From positions 1 through 12,986 of the forward strand of contig DOQE01000059.1 in the NCBI GenBank assembly GCA_003512585.1: DNA of 12,986 nucleotides, given 5' to 3'. Each line of letters begins with the position of its first letter. The first letter of the stretch is position 1. The stretch is from Bacillota bacterium (GTDB lineage Bacteria > Bacillota_I > Bacilli_A > RFN20 > CAG-826). A program made the position numbers and the translations under genes. This document shows positions 6,902 through 12,900 of the stretch, piece after piece. Under the pieces are notes generated by a model. That model was not told the DNA's origin. It was given only the letters and a program-made list of their open reading frames with translations, and ran no database searches.

Positions 6902-7755
6902 TTACAAGGCCTTTCCAAAGAAGCTCTGCCTAATAACCCATCCTTAAATTCCTTAATCAACAAATAAGAAGCTTTTTCTAACGAATATTGCCCGTTTTCA
7001 AGAAGACCTCTTCTTTTAGCAATCTCTATCAAACAGTCATCGTTGCTTAATGAACTTAAATCTTTAATATTAAATCTAGAAAACAATAGACCCGTGTAAT
7101 TGTTTCTTAAATAGTCAAGCAATGAATAAGATAAATCTTGAGTCGGCAAAACGTCTTCTCTCATTGACCCTAAGATTGCTAATCTAATGGCTTCTTGTTG
7201 ATCTAAATAATTCATTGGCAAGACACCTGGGGTATCTAGCAAAACAAAATCAGCATTCAGCTTTATCCATTGTTCGGCTCTTGTAATCCCAGCCTTATTG
7301 CCAACGGCGGCTATTTTTCTTCCGCCCAAATTGTTAATTAATGTACTTTTTCCTACATTAGGTATACCTATTACCATTGTCTTAATCATTTGAGGCTTCA
7401 TCCCAAATTTTTCTTCTTTTTTCCTTTTTGCAAGAAGAAGATCTTTCGTGGCAAAAGAAATAAGGCTAGCTAGTTTATCCTTTTTTAAATTACTAGAAAT
7501 AGCAGTAATATTTTGAATTTTAAAATACGAAATCCATTCCTTGCTGCAAGCAGGATCGGCTAGATCCGATTTAGAGAGCAAAATAAGCCTAGATTTATTG
7601 GGGGCTATTTTATCTAATAAAGGATTTCTAGAAGAAAATGGGGCTCTAGCGTCAACTAATTCAATTATTAAATCCACTACTTTTGCATAGCTTTCAATAA
7701 TTCTAAGGGCTTTTTGCATATGCCCTGGAAAATAATGAACATTTTGGGATTTCAT
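6895..7755 (-). CDS. rbgA: Ribosome biogenesis GTPase RbgA (YlqF)
   Basis: Circularly permuted GTPase needed for late 50S assembly in Bacillus. The 286 residues fit the family. The N-terminal HYFPGHMQKALR signature (7-18) leads to the permuted motifs. G4 comes first, written LSKSDLAD (SKSD at 61-64, Ser replacing the usual Asn of NKxD). Next are G1 GIPNVGKSTLINNL (P-loop 130-137), G2 around GITRAEQW and G3 LLDTPGVL (DTPG 174-177). The C-terminal helical domain binds 23S rRNA in the Bacillus protein. The start codon overlaps the lepB stop in an ATGA tetranucleotide and the end overlaps rnhB, so lepB-rbgA-rnhB is one coupled operon. The protein ends in an unusual Cys-Lys-Cys. Confidence 0.96.
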   Translation of the reverse strand: MKSQNVHYFPGHMQKALRIIESYAKVVDLIIELVDARAPFSSRNPLLDKIAPNKSRLILLSKSDLADPACSKEWISYFKIQNITAISSNLKKDKLASLISFATKDLLLAKRKKEEKFGMKPQMIKTMVIGIPNVGKSTLINNLGGRKIAAVGNKAGITRAEQWIKLNADFVLLDTPGVLPMNYLDQQEAIRLAILGSMREDVLPTQDLSYSLLDYLRNNYTGLLFSRFNIKDLSSLSNDDCLIEIAKRRGLLENGQYSLEKASYLLIKEFKDGLLGRASLERPCKC

Positions 7756-8630
7756 ATTTTGTACTCTAGCTTTTTATAATTCCAAGGCATCCTTATTTTG
7801 TCTAACAAAAGCTTTGGTTCTTTTACTTTATTTCCTTGACCATCAATAGTCACGGAAAGCTTTCTCATGCCGGTTATGACGTAGGCCTTGCCTTGAAGCA
7901 TATTTCCCTTTAAAGCTCCAACGGTTCTAGAATCTTCGCTATGGGAGCCGACCCTATTATCGCCCATTACGAAATATTCATCTTCACCCAAGCTTAAAGT
8001 TCTTGCTCCCGTAATGCCTCTACTTAAATATTTGGTTCCATTTGGTAAATCCGGAAAATCTTCCACATCATATAAATTAGGAAGCACTTCTTCTTGGCCA
8101 TCGGGCTTAATAATAGTTGTTTTTCCCCAAACTGGATTAAAAGCGTCGTCCCTTTCAAATTTAACGGTTTCCCCTGGGAAACCAATTAGGCGTTTTATCT
8201 TTAAAGAAGCGTTGCTTTTTAATTGATTTGAAGAATAATCAATATAGTCTTTTGGATAGTAAGTAATAACAATATCATAACGATGCAAATCACTTCTCCA
8301 ATTGTCTTTATCTTTTGATTTAGCCCATCCGTAATCAACAATATCGCCATCATCGTTATCGATATCATTCCAAGTTAAAGGTCTATATTCGTCTTTTTCT
8401 TTTATATATTTAAAACCTTCAGAATTCAATGTTGGATACATTGAAGCCCCACTTACAAAAAAAGGCTCACCGTATGCCGATGTTAAATAAATGACGTTGC
8501 TAGAAACGGCAATGACAAGAAGGAAAACAAGAAGGAAAAAAATATCAATGGCAACAACCCACCACTTAGTTTTTTTCTTTAATGGTTTAGGTTCCCCATT
8601 TACTTGATTTTCCAAATAATTATCAGGCAT
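7752..8630 (-). CDS. lepB: Signal peptidase I
   Basis: Membrane serine protease that removes signal peptides from secreted proteins. A short cytoplasmic N-terminus rich in Lys (15-22) is followed by one membrane segment (about 25-48). The catalytic Ser63 lies in FVSGASMYPTL and the general base Lys146 in LKIKRLIGFPGE. Box E, GDNRVGSHSEDSR, spans 223-235. At 292 residues it is longer than many Bacillus signal peptidases (about 180-190). The extra length is an Asp/Lys/Trp-rich stretch between Ser63 and Lys146 and a second insert before box E. The stop is TGA within an ATGA overlap with rbgA. No Shine-Dalgarno precedes the ATG, and a TATAAT box lies seven bases upstream. Confidence 0.96.
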   Translation of the reverse strand: MPDNYLENQVNGEPKPLKKKTKWWVVAIDIFFLLVFLLVIAVSSNVIYLTSAYGEPFFVSGASMYPTLNSEGFKYIKEKDEYRPLTWNDIDNDDGDIVDYGWAKSKDKDNWRSDLHRYDIVITYYPKDYIDYSSNQLKSNASLKIKRLIGFPGETVKFERDDAFNPVWGKTTIIKPDGQEEVLPNLYDVEDFPDLPNGTKYLSRGITGARTLSLGEDEYFVMGDNRVGSHSEDSRTVGALKGNMLQGKAYVITGMRKLSVTIDGQGNKVKEPKLLLDKIRMPWNYKKLEYKI

Positions 8631-8637
8631 AGGAAGA

Positions 8638-8665
8638 ATTATAAACCAAAGGAAAAAAAGAACAA
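8638..8665 (-). promoter_or_regulatory. Promoter predicting a leaderless lepB mRNA
   Basis: On the minus strand a perfect -10 TATAAT (8643-8638) sits seven bases before the lepB ATG (8630-8628). A weak -35 TTGTTC (8665-8660) lies 16 bases further up. Transcription starting at the usual distance would begin at or next to the A of the ATG. No Shine-Dalgarno is present in the gap (TCTTCCT). Confidence 0.55.
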
Positions 8666-8689
8666 AGAATTGACTATCTATTCAACTTC
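8653..8689 (-). terminator. Weak intrinsic terminator of the sugar kinase gene
   Basis: On the minus strand the last codons of the kinase form one arm of a stem (8689-8682) that pairs with 8673-8665. The core is TTGA/TCAA, extended by wobble and a bulge, with an 8-base loop. A T-rich run containing seven consecutive T (8659-8653) follows. The stem is AT-rich, so termination is probably partial. It overlaps the lepB -35 region. Confidence 0.4.
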
Positions 8690-9571
8690 TTTTAAAGCAC
8701 CGAAGAATTGAGTATTTTCAGCCCCTTCTTTATTTGCATTAGTAAGAAGAGAAGAAAAATTAATATCATCGAAATTATTCTTATGGGGCCTATTGTCTAG
8801 TTCAAGGAGGACTCTAGCATAAAATGCGTCGCCTGCTCCTGTAGAATCAACCATAGACAAAGGAAGGCAAGTGGCCTCATAACTCCTATTTTTATGATAG
8901 CAAAGGCTCCCGGATGAACCTTTAGTAACAAACAAAATGACGTCTTTTTTTAAATGAGACTTCATAAAATTTTCAATTTTTTGTGTCTTTGCCAAAAAAC
9001 TTAATTCATCTTCGCTTAATTTTACAATATCAAAAAGGGGCAAAATCTTTAAATATATATCTCTAGCCTCGGATTTAGAAGAAAATATATCGAGTCTTAA
9101 ATTAGCGTCAAAAGAAGTAAGCGCCTTTTCTTTCTTTACTAATTTATAAAGACGATTAAAGGCAACACGTCCCTTCTTTTTTCCTAGCATTAACGAACCA
9201 AAGTGGACAATATCGCCACTTTTTATCTCGAAAGGAAAATCCTCACCAAAAAAATAATCAGCGCCCGGATTCCTAACAAAGCCAAAACTTCTCTCGCCCT
9301 TTTGATTACTAACATAGGCTAGAGTGGTATTTCCTTCATCACTTCTTTCTATCTTTAAATTCTTAATATGATATTTGCTTGCTTCTAAAGCAATATAATC
9401 GCCAAAAAAATCACTCCCGACAACTCCATAAAAAGAAGAAGAGCCGCCATTTAAGGCAATGTTAGCAGCAACATTAAAGGGGGCGCCACCTAATTTGCCA
9501 TTCATAACTAAAGAAGAATTTTTATTTTCTCCATATATATCCAATAGTATTTCACCGATGCAAATAATCAT
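8678..9571 (-). CDS. PfkB-family carbohydrate kinase, fructokinase-like
   Basis: Probably phosphorylates fructose or a similar sugar with ATP in the cytoplasm; the exact substrate cannot be read from the sequence. The 297 residues and the domain order fit PfkB/ribokinase enzymes. The N-terminal IICIGEILLDIYG leads to the sugar-binding GGAPFNVAANIAL (28-40), the pattern of fructokinases of the ScrK/CscK type. VGSDFFGDYI, the FDANLR segment and the C-terminal anion-hole motif STGAGDAF with catalytic Asp248 follow. The region after the motif is shorter and more polar than usual, but ends in NANKEGAENTQFFGA as expected. A moderate AAGGAAA Shine-Dalgarno (9579-9585) sets the start. It sits alone between rplS and lepB with its own candidate promoter, palindrome and terminator. 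Confidence 0.9.
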   Translation of the reverse strand: MIICIGEILLDIYGENKNSSLVMNGKLGGAPFNVAANIALNGGSSSFYGVVGSDFFGDYIALEASKYHIKNLKIERSDEGNTTLAYVSNQKGERSFGFVRNPGADYFFGEDFPFEIKSGDIVHFGSLMLGKKKGRVAFNRLYKLVKKEKALTSFDANLRLDIFSSKSEARDIYLKILPLFDIVKLSEDELSFLAKTQKIENFMKSHLKKDVILFVTKGSSGSLCYHKNRSYEATCLPLSMVDSTGAGDAFYARVLLELDNRPHKNNFDDINFSSLLTNANKEGAENTQFFGALKEVE

Positions 9572-9590
9572 ACTAGGCTTTCCTTAAGGG

Positions 9591-9602
9591 TTTAACGTTA
9601 AA
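9591..9602. promoter_or_regulatory. 12-bp palindromic operator candidate for the sugar kinase
   Basis: TTTAACGTTAAA is a perfect palindrome with a central CG, the layout of LacI/GalR-family operators that often control sugar-use genes. It lies just past the candidate -10 box (9606-9611), across the predicted transcription start, where a bound repressor would block transcription. No regulator gene is in the window. A second palindrome, CCTTAAGG (9582-9589), overlaps the Shine-Dalgarno. Confidence 0.4.
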
Positions 9603-9605
9603 ACG

Positions 9606-9634
9606 AACATAAAAATTATCTTCTTTTTATTCAA
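9606..9634 (-). promoter_or_regulatory. Candidate promoter for the sugar kinase
   Basis: On the minus strand TTGAAT (9634-9629, four of six) is followed by a 17-base spacer and TATGTT (9611-9606, four of six). It lies between the rplS terminator and the kinase gene, where a promoter is needed because rplS transcription should stop at 9655. In sequence this AT-rich the match is modest. Confidence 0.4.
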
Positions 9635-9654
9635 AAATAGAAACCTTCTTTACT

Positions 9655-9678
9655 AAAAAACCGTCCCAAACGGGACGG
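9655..9678 (-). terminator. Intrinsic terminator of rplS
   Basis: On the minus strand a perfect 7-bp GC-rich stem (CCGTCCC/GGGACGG) with a GTTT loop is followed directly by six T. It starts 28 bases after the rplS stop. It separates rplS from the downstream kinase. The plus strand lacks a T-run, so it works in one direction only. Confidence 0.92.
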
Positions 9679-9706
9679 CTCGTCACTATGTATAATTTTT
9701 TCTAAA

Positions 9707-10054
9707 TTAGTCAATAGTCTTAATACGGGCTGCTTTGCCAGAAAGCTTGCGCATATAAGTAATCTTATTTCTTCTAACCTTACCTCTTTTAACCACTTCG
9801 ATTTTGGAAATGGATGGGGAGTTAAGTGGGAATGTACGTTCCACACCAATACCAGAAGATATCTTTCTTACGGTGAAAGTTTCACTAACTCCACCGCCGC
9901 GTCTAGACATAACGACGCCTTCGAAAGCTTGATTACGTTCCTTCTTGTTTTCAATGATACGAACATAAACTTTAATCGTATCACCGGAAGAGAAAGAAGG
10001 GATGTCATGGCGAAGCTGACGGGCAGTAATTTCATTAACGATATTGTTGTTCAT
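9707..10054 (-). CDS. rplS: 50S ribosomal protein L19
   Basis: L19 sits at the interface between the ribosomal subunits. The start at 10054 gives 115 residues, the normal length. It is chosen over an in-frame ATG at 10141 because AAGGAG (10063-10068) is eight bases upstream of 10054 and homology begins at INEITARQL-like sequence (NEITARQLRHDIPSF). Conserved blocks are SGDTIKVYVRI, RNQAFEGVVMSRRGGG, SETFTVRKIS, GVERTFPLNSP and the basic end YMRKLSGKAARIK. In most Bacilli rplS follows trmD on the same strand; here it is divergent from rpsP. It is transcribed alone, from a strong promoter through a structured leader to a strong terminator. Confidence 0.98.
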   Translation of the reverse strand: MNNNIVNEITARQLRHDIPSFSSGDTIKVYVRIIENKKERNQAFEGVVMSRRGGGVSETFTVRKISSGIGVERTFPLNSPSISKIEVVKRGKVRRNKITYMRKLSGKAARIKTID

Positions 10055-10140
10055 GAATTTTTCTCCTTTAGCTAAGTATAATCTCTTCAGGTTCATGCCT
10101 GTGACGTAAGGTAGCGGAGCCTGCGTAGCGAATAAACGCA
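10055..10140 (-). promoter_or_regulatory. rplS 5' leader (L19 leader candidate)
   Basis: The 86-base leader is GC-rich in an AT-rich setting. On the minus strand a hairpin CAGG/CCTG with a 6-base loop lies at 10101-10088. Upstream, the segment 10126-10120 can pair two ways: ACGCA with TGCGT (10140-10136), or ACGCAGG with CCTTACGT (10111-10104, one mismatch). These exclude each other. Bacillus and relatives have an L19-responsive leader (Rfam family L19_leader) in this position. Assignment to that family is from position and layout, not from a covariance search. Confidence 0.6.
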
Positions 10141-10146
10141 AGTGAT

Positions 10147-10175
10147 ATTCTAAAGAATAGGACTACTTAAATCAA
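10147..10175 (-). promoter_or_regulatory. Promoter of rplS
   Basis: On the minus strand the -35 TTGATT (10175-10170, four of six) is separated by 17 bases from the -10 TAGAAT (10152-10147, five of six). The predicted start near 10139-10140 makes the leader begin exactly at its first helix. The promoter is divergent from that of rpsP. Confidence 0.75.
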
Positions 10176-10219
10176 GTTCCAATTGTTTTTGTTCGCATAA
10201 AGGCGTTAAGCAAAAATGC

Positions 10220-10248
10220 TTGACACTGCAAAATAAAAATGTTTAAAT
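10220..10248 (+). promoter_or_regulatory. Promoter of the rpsP-khpA-rimM-trmD operon
   Basis: A perfect -35 TTGACA (10220-10225), a 17-base spacer and the -10 TTAAAT (10243-10248, four of six). The start should fall near 10255, leaving a short leader of about 23 bases with GAGGA (10264-10268) as Shine-Dalgarno. The -35 boxes of this and the rplS promoter are 44 bases apart, back to back. Confidence 0.75.
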
Positions 10249-10277
10249 AACCAACGCAAAAAAGAGGAATTAAATTT

Positions 10278-10556
10278 ATGGTAAAAATCAGATTAACCAG
10301 AATCGGACGTCATAACGATCCTATCTATCGTATCGTTGCCGCCGATTCCCATTATGCTAGAGACGGACGTATTGTCGAACAAATCGGCACATACAATCCA
10401 GTCGAGGGCGAAGAAAAAGCCATCGTCGACGAAGAAAAAGCCTTAAAGTGGTTAAATAATGGAGCTCTTCCAAGCGACTCAGTCAGAGCCATCTTCTCTA
10501 GAAAAGGCATCATGGCCAAATACGCCGAAAGCAAAATTAAAAAGGTAAGCAAATAA
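10278..10556 (+). CDS. rpsP: 30S ribosomal protein S16
   Basis: S16 stabilises the lower body of the small subunit and acts early in assembly. The 92 residues match the family. The opening VKIRLTRIGRHNDPIYRIVAADS is diagnostic, followed by ARDGRIVEQIGTYNP and the WLNNGALPSDSVRAIFSRKGIM block. GAGGA lies nine bases upstream of the ATG. The stop TAA shares its last base with the khpA ATG (TAATG). It opens the plus-strand operon with RimM, whose maturation of the 30S head makes the pairing functional as well as positional. Confidence 0.98.
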   Translation: MVKIRLTRIGRHNDPIYRIVAADSHYARDGRIVEQIGTYNPVEGEEKAIVDEEKALKWLNNGALPSDSVRAIFSRKGIMAKYAESKIKKVSK

Positions 10557-10837
10557 TGGATAGGGATTACGAAGCTTTACTCCATCCAATTATCGATCCG
10601 CTTGTAGAAAAGAAAGAATCAATAATGATCCGTGCTCTCCCAAGCGAAAACGAAAAGGATGTAACCGTCCTTATAGTCGCAGAAGATGATGATTGCGCTC
10701 GTCTTATCGGAAAAAAAGGCACGGTTGCCAATGCATTAAGAGAAGTAGTCTCTATTGCTGGTAAAGCCGATGATTCCAACCAACGCATCCACTTGAAATT
10801 TGAAAGTTTCAACGAAAATAAGGAAGAAAACGAATAA
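10556..10837 (+). CDS. khpA: KH-domain RNA-binding protein KhpA (YlqC)
   Basis: Small RNA-binding protein; in Streptococcus the homologue partners with KhpB (Jag/EloR) and affects cell division and elongation. The 93 residues are a little over the usual 75-82. A single type II KH fold covers nearly all of it, with the GxxG loop at 52-55 (RLIGKKGTVANALREV). An acidic Glu/Asn tail follows the domain. The ATG overlaps the rpsP stop by one base, with AAGG upstream, so the two are coupled. Position between rpsP and rimM is typical of Bacilli; the ylqD gene found next in Bacillus is absent. A hairpin follows the stop. Confidence 0.93.
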   Translation: MDRDYEALLHPIIDPLVEKKESIMIRALPSENEKDVTVLIVAEDDDCARLIGKKGTVANALREVVSIAGKADDSNQRIHLKFESFNENKEENE

Positions 10838-10839
10838 GA

Positions 10840-10869
10840 CGGGAAGCAATTCTCGCCTTTTCTTTATAT
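10840..10869 (+). terminator. Hairpin with U-run between khpA and rimM (possible attenuator)
   Basis: CGGGAA pairs with TTCTCG (one G-T wobble) around a GCAA loop of the stable GNRA type, followed by CCTTTTCTTT. The stem begins two bases after the khpA stop. It has the shape of a weak intrinsic terminator or a processing site and may lower rimM-trmD expression relative to rpsP. Confidence 0.45.
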
Positions 10870-10874
10870 TTAAT

Positions 10875-11384
10875 ATGGATAAATTATTAATCGGTCAAAT
10901 AGGCAAACCCTTTGGCTTAAAAGGTGAATTGAAAGTCATACCTTATACTTCCTTTATAAAGGAAAGATATTGCAAAGGAAGGAAACTACTTTTAGAAAAC
11001 AAAAAAACAAAAGAAAGTTTTATAGATGAAATCGTTTCAGTTAGATTTGGGGAAAAGCAAACACTAATAAAGCTTTCTTCCATCTCAACTATAGAAGAAG
11101 CCGAAGCTATTTATGGCTTTGAAATCTATATGGACAAAAGCGATGCCCCGATGCCAGAAGGATCGTATAGGATAGCAGATTTATTAAATTGCCAAGTAAT
11201 AGATGAAAACGGAAGCAAATTAGGAATCGTAAAAGATGTTTTAAGCTACGCCCCGAAATCAACATTAAGAGTAGAAAGAGAAAAGAAAAAAGACTTTTTT
11301 GTTCCTTTTGTCGATGATTTTTTAATAGACGTAGACATAGAAAAGAAGACAATAAAAATAAAAGTTGTCCCGGGGATGCTATGA
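10875..11384 (+). CDS. rimM: 16S rRNA processing protein RimM
   Basis: Binds S19 and helps mature the 30S head. From the ATG at 10875 the protein has 169 residues, the usual length. An in-frame ATG at 10800 is rejected because it lies inside khpA and adds unrelated sequence. The N-terminal domain begins LLIGQIGKPFGLKGELKVIPYT (residues 4-25), the family hallmark. The C-terminal PRC-barrel domain follows GSYRIADLLNCQVID, with the FFVPFVDDFLIDVD motif near the end. No Shine-Dalgarno precedes the ATG; the upstream bases are T/A-rich after a hairpin. The stop TGA overlaps the trmD start as ATGA. Confidence 0.95.
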   Translation: MDKLLIGQIGKPFGLKGELKVIPYTSFIKERYCKGRKLLLENKKTKESFIDEIVSVRFGEKQTLIKLSSISTIEEAEAIYGFEIYMDKSDAPMPEGSYRIADLLNCQVIDENGSKLGIVKDVLSYAPKSTLRVEREKKKDFFVPFVDDFLIDVDIEKKTIKIKVVPGML

Positions 11385-12154
11385 AAATCTCAATATTAAC
11401 TTTGTTTCCCGAAATGTTTGAAGGCTTTAAAACAAATTCCATCATCAAAAGGGCAATAGGAAAAAATATAGTTGAAATAGAAACCATAAATATTAGGGAT
11501 TTTACATTGGATAAATATGGCAGGACCGATACCCCTCCTACCGGAGGTGGAGCCGGATTAATTCAAAAATGTCAGCCAATCGTAGACAGTTTGAATTCAA
11601 TTAAAACGCCTAATTCGTACACTATATTGATGTCGCCTCGAGGAAAAAAATATACTCAAGACGACTCGAAAAGACTGTCCCAATTAAATCATCTTATCAT
11701 TGTCTGCGGCCATTATGAGGGAATAGATGAAAGGGTTAATAAATATTGCGATGAATTAATTTCAATTGGAGATTATATCTTAACAGGCGGAGAAATCCCT
11801 GCCATGGCAATTTCCGATTCAATCATAAGGCTTTTAGATGGGGCTATTTCTAACGCTTCATTAGAAGATGAATCGTTTAATTCCAACCTTTTAGAATATC
11901 CTCAATATACCGAACCTTATGAATATAAAGGAGATAAAATACCGGCCATATTATATTCAGGTAACCATAAAGCCATTGATAAATGGAGAAGAAAGCAGTC
12001 CTTATTTCTTACAAGAAAATATAGACCTGATTTATTCTATAAAATCGAACTAAGCAAACTAGATAAAAAATTATTAGAAGAAATCGATAACAACGAAATC
12101 CCAGCCTGGGAAAAAGAGGCCATTGAAAAAGGGAAAAAATTTAAAAAAGAATAA
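11381..12154 (+). CDS. trmD: tRNA (guanine-N1)-methyltransferase TrmD
   Basis: Methylates G37 next to the anticodon, preventing +1 frameshifts; a SPOUT knotted homodimer. The 257 residues fit the family. MKISILTLFPEMFEGF opens the SAM domain. The glycine loop reads PPTGGGAGL (52-60), where most members have P-Y/F-GGG. The knot has LMSPRGKKYTQ, IIVCGHYEGIDERV (105-118) and SIGDYILTGGEIPA (128-141). Arg150 corresponds to E. coli Arg154. The residue aligned with catalytic Asp169 of E. coli is Glu164 (DESF), with Asp163 beside it. The later LLEYPQYTEP has Glu178 where the common motif is YTRP. GNHKAIDKWRRKQSL closes the conserved part. It ends the operon before a strong terminator. Confidence 0.96.
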   Translation: MKISILTLFPEMFEGFKTNSIIKRAIGKNIVEIETINIRDFTLDKYGRTDTPPTGGGAGLIQKCQPIVDSLNSIKTPNSYTILMSPRGKKYTQDDSKRLSQLNHLIIVCGHYEGIDERVNKYCDELISIGDYILTGGEIPAMAISDSIIRLLDGAISNASLEDESFNSNLLEYPQYTEPYEYKGDKIPAILYSGNHKAIDKWRRKQSLFLTRKYRPDLFYKIELSKLDKKLLEEIDNNEIPAWEKEAIEKGKKFKKE

Positions 12155-12156
12155 TA

Positions 12157-12184
12157 AAAGCCGGCAATTCGCCGGCTTTATTTT
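12157..12184. terminator. Bidirectional terminator between trmD and lemA
   Basis: A perfect 9-bp stem (AAAGCCGGC/GCCGGCTTT) with the 5-base loop AATTC begins two bases after the trmD stop. On the plus strand it continues into TTTATTTT, and on the minus strand into TTTTATTAT. It therefore serves both trmD and the convergent lemA gene, whose stop is 17 bases beyond. Confidence 0.92.
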
Positions 12185-12200
12185 CATCTATTCTTAAAAA

Positions 12201-12866
12201 TTAAAAGAAGACGCCTTCGCTTTTTTCTTTTATTTCCTTAGAAGCGATAAATGGAACACGAGTCGTATATCCGTTTTTAGCGGCGACAATCATCTTGGTT
12301 GGCCACATAAATATTTCACTATTCCATCTAGCAACTGTATCATTATACATTTCTCTTGCGGCGGTAATTTCTTGTTGCAAATAAGAATTTTGTTGCATGG
12401 CGTCGGCAATTTCCTTATGGGCTTTAATATCTGGATAAGCTTCGAAAGCAATATTGACTGAACGAGAAATAGTATCTAGTTTCCCGGCAAGTTCATTTCT
12501 TTCGCTATCGCTTACTTGCGAACCGCCTCTATATTTAGCTACATCTGTTAAAACCGTTTTGTCTAAATCAATGGCCTTATCTAAAAGCTTGGCACAGTTT
12601 TGAAGAATGGTAACTCTTTGTAGTTGATAGTTATCAATTGTAGAAGCGTCGTGCTGTATCTTTTGTTGAAGTTGTTGCAAATAGCTTTTGGCCTTGATTT
12701 TCATAATGGCAAAAACAATGCCTGGAATGATAAGTGGGAACCATAAAAACACTTGGAATAAAGTGCTGCGCCAGTCAGTTTTGACTGGAATTTGTTTGTC
12801 GATGACGTGTACATCTCTACCCGCTTCATTAATTGGATCGCGAGTTTCATCTAATTCATTAGCCAT
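12201..12866 (-). CDS. lemA: LemA family membrane protein
   Basis: LemA proteins are membrane-anchored helical proteins of unknown biochemical role. The start at 12866 is preferred over an upstream in-frame ATG at 12893 because AGGAGG (12874-12879) is seven bases before it; this gives 221 residues. A cytoplasmic-looking 30-residue acidic N-terminus precedes one membrane segment (about 34-55). A long helical region rich in Gln and Leu follows, with the family pattern around VTILQNCAKLLDKAI. The C-terminal signature is MYNDTVARWN (Tyr174-Asn175), then WPTKMIVAAKNGY, matching the usual YN..V..YN..I..FP pattern; the second YN is WN here. The protein ends GVFF. It is downstream of a partly visible gene by 34 bases, so likely the second gene of an operon. 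Confidence 0.9.
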   Translation of the reverse strand: MANELDETRDPINEAGRDVHVIDKQIPVKTDWRSTLFQVFLWFPLIIPGIVFAIMKIKAKSYLQQLQQKIQHDASTIDNYQLQRVTILQNCAKLLDKAIDLDKTVLTDVAKYRGGSQVSDSERNELAGKLDTISRSVNIAFEAYPDIKAHKEIADAMQQNSYLQQEITAAREMYNDTVARWNSEIFMWPTKMIVAAKNGYTTRVPFIASKEIKEKSEGVFF

Positions 12867-12900
12867 GAAGATACCTCCTAAAATTTTTGGCAATTAATTA

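Noticed and set aside
10055..10141. An upstream in-frame ATG would extend rplS by 29 residues.
   Set aside because: The extra codons lie in the structured leader, homology and the AAGGAG site begin at 10054, and 115 residues is the normal length.
10208..10221. AAGC...GCTT inverted repeat overlapping the rpsP -35 box as an operator.
   Set aside because: Arms of four bases in AT-rich DNA are expected by chance.
10800..10874. An upstream in-frame ATG would extend rimM by 25 residues.
   Set aside because: It lies inside khpA and the hairpin, and the family start is the MDKLLIGQIGK at 10875.
10865..10877. TATATT directly upstream of the rimM ATG as a third leaderless promoter.
   Set aside because: Only four bases separate it from the ATG, so transcription would start inside the codon or later, and no -35 lies at the right distance.
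12867..12893. An upstream in-frame ATG would lengthen lemA by nine residues.
   Set aside because: The AGGAGG Shine-Dalgarno lies between the two ATGs and serves the one at 12866.
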